From: Mesoaciditogaceae bacterium
GTDB taxonomy: Bacteria; Thermotogota; Thermotogae; Mesoaciditogales; Mesoaciditogaceae
Direction of reading: 5' to 3'
Length of the DNA stretch: 6,948 nt
Assembly: GCA_015486145.1 (NCBI GenBank)
Contig: WFSH01000059.1
Location: 1-6,948, forward strand
The number at the start of each line of letters is the position of its first letter. The stretch's first letter is position 1. Both the position numbers and the translations under genes were made by a program. A model generated the notes under the pieces. That model saw only the letters and a program-made list of their open reading frames with translations. It made no database searches and was not told the DNA's origin. Positions 3,947-6,948 of this stretch are shown one piece after another.

Positions 3947-6388
3947 TCAATCGATGGAACGTTTTTTGAGTCTCAAAGAATTTGTAACGACATTTACCGA
4001 ACTTGACGCCATTGCTATTTCGGCTATGACGGGATGCAAAAGACCTATGCCGGCAAGCGGTATGGCGACAACGTTATAAAAGAAAGCCCAGAATAAGTTT
4101 TGACGTATTTTTTGGAAAGTGACTTTGGAAAGTTTTATAGCTTTGACCACTCCCCAAAGATCGCCTTTGACCAAGGTTATATCACTGGCTTCTTTTGCTA
4201 TATCCGTACCAGTCCCTATGGCAATTCCAACATTTGCCTGTTTTAAGGAGGGCGCGTCGTTTATTCCATCTCCCACCATTGCCACGATTTTCGATAGTGA
4301 TTGAAGTTTCTTTATCTCTTTTATCTTGTCAGAAGGTAACAAATTGTATCGCACATCGTCAATTTCCATTTGGTGAGCAACAGATTTGGCTGTAAATTCG
4401 TTATCACCCGTGAGCATGACGGTATTTATTCCCAACTCTTTAAGCGCTTTTATAGCTTCGTGTGCACCATCTTTTACGGTATCGGCAAGTGCTATCATTC
4501 CAAGATATTTTCCATTTTCTTCAAAAGCCATTATGACAGTTTTTCCTTCCGTTCCATATTTTTGAACTGATGAAGGAATTGTGATTCCTTTCGAAGATGC
4601 AAGGTGTGGACTTCCAACGAAGATTTTTCTGCCACTCACGATTCCTTCTATTCCGAGACCTGGACGAACGAGCAAATTCTCTATTTTTTCGAATTTTACG
4701 CCTTTAGATTGTGCGTATTTCACGATCGCTTTACCGAGAGGATGTTCAGAATAGCTTTCTATTGAACCAACCATTTTAAGGAATTCACTTTCTTCCATTT
4801 CTGATTCGATGTCAGTAACGTGTGGGGTTCCACTTGTTATCGTTCCGGTTTTATCGAAAACCACTGTATCAACGTCTTTGGCGGTTTGCAAAGCTTCCCC
4901 AGACCTGATGAGTATTCCCTCTGATGCCCCTTTTCCAGAACCAACCATTAAAGCTGTTGGAGTGGCCAGACCAAGTGCACATGGGCAAGCTATAACGAGA
5001 GTGGCAACTGCTGCAAATATTGCCGCTGAAAGCGCATCAAGATTGGGATTAACCCATGGAAGGAAAGATGAAGCCCAAACCATTATTCCGTGGCCAGCCG
5101 AGGGATTGAGAAGCCAAAAAATGAAAACCGCTGCCGCGGTAATAAGTACAACCGGCACGAATATGCCAACTATCTTGTCGGCAAAAGCTTGTATTGGAAC
5201 TTTTGTTCCCTGGGCTTCATCAACGAGTTTGATCACTTGAGAAAGAAACGTATCTTCTCCAACTCGTGTAACCCTCACTTTGATCGTACCCAACTGGTTA
5301 ACGGTAGACCCGATCACTTCATCTCCAACTGTTCGTCTTGCAGGTATAGACTCGCCAGTCGCCATCGACTCGTCAATTGTGGTATCTCCATCCAATATCA
5401 CGCCATCGGTTGGGATCTGTTCTGCAGGTTTCACGACCATGATATCGCCAACTGCAAGAGATTCGGTTGGTATTTCGATCTCTTTACCATCATCGTCGAG
5501 AATACGTGCATTTTTTGCACTCATCTGTAAGAGTTTTTTAATGGCTTCAGATGCTTTGCCTTTTGCCGCCGTTTCAAGATATTTTCCTATTAGGAAAAAC
5601 CCCATGATCATTGCACCCACAGCTGAATAATCGGCTATTTTCATCCCCATAAGTGTCAAAATGCCCGTTGCAAAAGATGCCATAACTCCAAGCAAAATGA
5701 GGACGTCCATATTTGTACCACGGTGAATTATTGCCACCAAGCCACTTCTTATGGGAGCATATCCTATTATGAAGATCACTGGGAATGCCACTATCACACT
5801 GATCCAATCGAAATACGGTATTTTCATACCTACCATATCAACGATCATCATGATGGCAAGAGGTCCTGTAATTGCCCATGCCCAGATCATCTTTAATTTT
5901 GCGGTTTTCATTCTTTGAGAGAAATCATCTTCACGAGAAGTTTGTTTTTCATGTGATATCACAAGTTCGTAACCTGCATTTGAAACGGCTTTAGCCATTT
6001 CACGCTCAGAAACGATGTGAGGATCTATCACAACCGTTGCCCTTTCTGTGGCGATGTTAACGGATGCATTTTCGACACCTGCCACCTTTTTCAACGTTTT
6101 CTCGACGGTTGCAGCACAAGAGGCACACGTCATGCCGTTGACTTTGTAAGTCTTTTTGGTGTCAGCATTTTCTTCTTCCACTTTGATGAGTGATGCGTCG
6201 TATCCAGTATTTTTCACGATGCTTATCAACTGATCGGGATCTATCTTTTCTCCTTCAATTACGGCCCTCTCAACTGCGAAATTTACAACCGCTTTTGCAC
6301 CTTCAGATTTCTTATTCAGTGCTTTTTCAATTGTCAACGCACAAGAGGCACAAGTCATTCCTTTTAAATCTAAAATTACTTTTTTCAT
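3947..6388 (-). CDS. copA: Cu(I)-exporting P1B-type ATPase with two heavy-metal-binding domains
   Basis: An 813-residue inner-membrane pump using ATP to expel Cu(I) from the cytoplasm. Two N-terminal HMA domains each carry GMTCASC (residues 10-16 and 85-91), whose cysteines bind Cu(I). Catalytic landmarks in order: TGES of the actuator domain (344-347); the membrane CPC motif (468-470); DKTGT with the phosphorylated Asp512; the nucleotide-binding SEHPLGKA (547-554); TGDN (660-663); and GDGINDAP (706-713). Tyr771-Asn772 and MASSS (793-797) in the last two helices are the P1B-1 signature that specifies Cu(I) rather than Zn or Cd. Eight transmembrane segments are expected and the length is normal for a two-HMA CopA. 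The ATG at 6388 is fixed by AAAGGAGGT with about nine bases of spacing. It is the first gene of an operon with the SHOCT protein, under a promoter overlapping a CsoR-like operator. No damage to any motif is seen. Confidence 0.98.
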   Translation of the reverse strand: MKKVILDLKGMTCASCALTIEKALNKKSEGAKAVVNFAVERAVIEGEKIDPDQLISIVKNTGYDASLIKVEEENADTKKTYKVNGMTCASCAATVEKTLKKVAGVENASVNIATERATVVIDPHIVSEREMAKAVSNAGYELVISHEKQTSREDDFSQRMKTAKLKMIWAWAITGPLAIMMIVDMVGMKIPYFDWISVIVAFPVIFIIGYAPIRSGLVAIIHRGTNMDVLILLGVMASFATGILTLMGMKIADYSAVGAMIMGFFLIGKYLETAAKGKASEAIKKLLQMSAKNARILDDDGKEIEIPTESLAVGDIMVVKPAEQIPTDGVILDGDTTIDESMATGESIPARRTVGDEVIGSTVNQLGTIKVRVTRVGEDTFLSQVIKLVDEAQGTKVPIQAFADKIVGIFVPVVLITAAAVFIFWLLNPSAGHGIMVWASSFLPWVNPNLDALSAAIFAAVATLVIACPCALGLATPTALMVGSGKGASEGILIRSGEALQTAKDVDTVVFDKTGTITSGTPHVTDIESEMEESEFLKMVGSIESYSEHPLGKAIVKYAQSKGVKFEKIENLLVRPGLGIEGIVSGRKIFVGSPHLASSKGITIPSSVQKYGTEGKTVIMAFEENGKYLGMIALADTVKDGAHEAIKALKELGINTVMLTGDNEFTAKSVAHQMEIDDVRYNLLPSDKIKEIKKLQSLSKIVAMVGDGINDAPSLKQANVGIAIGTGTDIAKEASDITLVKGDLWGVVKAIKLSKVTFQKIRQNLFWAFFYNVVAIPLAGIGLLHPVIAEIAMASSSVNVVTNSLRLKKRSID

Positions 6389-6405
6389 GTTTTAGTACCT
6401 CCTTT

Positions 6406-6428
6406 ATCTACCCCCTGGGGTGGGGATA
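6406..6428. promoter_or_regulatory. Candidate CsoR-type copper-responsive operator of copA
   Basis: ACCCC (6410-6414) and GGGGT (6417-6421) form an inverted repeat around CT, and a wider frame has TATC (6406-6409) opposite GATA (6425-6428), so the block reads TATC, a C tract, a G tract, GATA. CsoR repressors are known to bind C-tract/G-tract pseudopalindromes flanked by TA-rich bases in copper-pump promoters. This block lies between the predicted copA -10 box and the start codon, covering the expected transcription start, where a repressor would block initiation. Assignment to CsoR is inference from site shape and gene context. Confidence 0.6.
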
Positions 6429-6430
6429 TA

Positions 6431-6458
6431 TTTATACTATACGCTTTTACCATTTCAA
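6431..6458 (-). promoter_or_regulatory. Probable copA promoter
   Basis: On the minus strand TTGAAA (6458-6453), a 16-base spacer and TATAAA (6436-6431). An overlapping TATAGT lies a few bases upstream, so the exact -10 is not fixed. The start of transcription would fall near 6424, inside the candidate operator. Confidence 0.6.
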
Positions 6459-6518
6459 ACAAATTAATTTTAGTTAACCAAACATTTGCGACCATTGCTC
6501 GTTGTCAAACATCGTGAA

Positions 6519-6595
6519 AGTGGTCATTCCGATCACCGAGCCAGAATCTCGTTTTGAAGAGATCATAAATAGTTTCTTTGAAACTTTCAGAATAA
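6519..6595. repeat. Repeat-like intergenic segment, including dispersed repeat copy 2
   Basis: Bases 6571-6590 match 3336-3355 at 17 of 20 positions; here AGTTTC (6571-6576) and GAAACT (6580-6585) pair as a 6-bp stem with a three-base loop. The adjoining stretch at about 6522-6550 (GTCATTCCGATCACCGAGCC and on to AATCTCG) resembles, from memory, a class of dispersed intergenic repeats found in many bacteria. Frames crossing it show no ribosome-binding site and no recognised domain. The rest of 6459-6632 holds nothing I can name. Confidence 0.45.
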
Positions 6596-6632
6596 ATTAC
6601 TGTAGAGGATTTTATGCTGTACACACAAGAGC

Positions 6633-6660
6633 TTGGCATTTCGAACAACGGGTGTATAAT
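6633..6660 (+). promoter_or_regulatory. Probable moaA promoter
   Basis: TTGGCA (6633-6638), a 16-base spacer, and a perfect TATAAT (6655-6660). Five of six -35 bases match the consensus. Transcription would start near 6667, giving a leader of about 43 bases, too short for a molybdenum-cofactor riboswitch, and none is seen. Confidence 0.75.
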
Positions 6661-6709
6661 TACTTTACATTCGAATTTTGGGATACAAAGATGGAGAAGT
6701 AGGAGTAAA

Positions 6710-6948
6710 ATGGGAATAAACAAGTTGTTAGACTCTTTTGGTAGAAATTTGTATTATCTCAGGATTTCAGTCACAGATAGATGTCAGTTTTCTTGTCTTT
6801 ACTGTAAAGGAAAGACAAGTAATTTTTTGCCCGAAAGCGAACTTTTAACTTTCGAAGAGATCTTGAGGTTATCTCGCATTATGAAAAACATGGGAACAAG
6901 AAAGATCAGAATAACTGGAGGAGAGCCACTGGTTAGACAAGAAGTTGA
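6710..6948 (+). CDS. moaA: GTP 3',8-cyclase MoaA, N-terminal part only
   Basis: The first 79 codons of a radical-SAM enzyme that, with MoaC, converts GTP to cyclic pyranopterin monophosphate, the first step of molybdenum cofactor synthesis. The opening LLDSFGRNLYYLRISVTDRC is the MoaA N-terminus. The radical-SAM iron-sulphur triad is CQFSCLYC (Cys25, Cys29, Cys32), and the SAM-binding GGEP is at residues 70-73 within ITGGEPLVR. The residues after the third cysteine are KG rather than the usual MP. The ATG at 6710 follows AGGAG (6701-6705) at a short four-base spacing and stands 50 bases below a good promoter. It is transcribed divergently from copA. The gene is cut by the window end (usual length about 320 residues), so the C-terminal second cluster and the GG end cannot be checked. 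Confidence 0.93.
   Translation, partial: MGINKLLDSFGRNLYYLRISVTDRCQFSCLYCKGKTSNFLPESELLTFEEILRLSRIMKNMGTRKIRITGGEPLVRQEV

Noticed and set aside
6502..6723. Reading frames of 66 (plus) and 72 (minus) codons upstream of moaA
   Set aside because: They start at non-ATG codons without a ribosome-binding site, span repeat-like DNA and the moaA promoter, and resemble no family.

Overview
The window looks like an ordinary chromosomal segment of a moderately low-GC bacterium. By eye, the mutase, HU and CopA sequences fit an anaerobic or thermophilic lineage such as Thermotogota or a deep Firmicute. This is an impression from remembered family sequences, not a search result, and it is not decisive.

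Left part (1-2113, plus strand): a tightly packed B12 operon. It holds the 3' half of a split acyl-CoA mutase large subunit (cut by the window edge), the separate cobalamin-binding small subunit, and a MeaB/ArgK-type G-protein chaperone. The three together interconvert methylmalonyl-CoA and succinyl-CoA, or a related CoA pair, and keep the B12 enzyme loaded and active. No epimerase or decarboxylase gene follows. Instead a small two-helix membrane protein gene converges tail to tail with meaB, and beyond it lies hupB (HU), which has a recognisable promoter and a strong hairpin just past its stop.

Middle (about 2627-3599): nearly 1 kb with no credible full-length gene. After the HU promoter and an AT-rich stretch comes a cluster of repeats. 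It contains two perfect 28-bp palindromes of one REP-like design, three 45-bp tandem units that each carry one arm of such a palindrome, a motif that recurs 3.2 kb away near moaA, and a degenerate 7-bp repeat. These resemble non-autonomous dispersed elements and are the most unusual part of the window. The long reading frames crossing them are artefacts.

Right part (3600-6948): a minus-strand copper operon with a Cu(I)-exporting P1B ATPase (CopA, two metal-binding domains) followed by a small SHOCT-domain membrane protein. A 13-codon remnant or leader reading frame with a good ribosome-binding site follows directly. The copA promoter overlaps a C/G-rich inverted repeat of the type bound by CsoR copper repressors; no csoR gene is in view. 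Divergent from copA, moaA (molybdenum cofactor synthesis) begins with a clear promoter and runs off the right edge.

No clearly novel enzymatic or defence system is evident. The points worth checking are the repeat cluster, the copper-operon tail, the substrate identity of the mutase and an insertion in MeaB.
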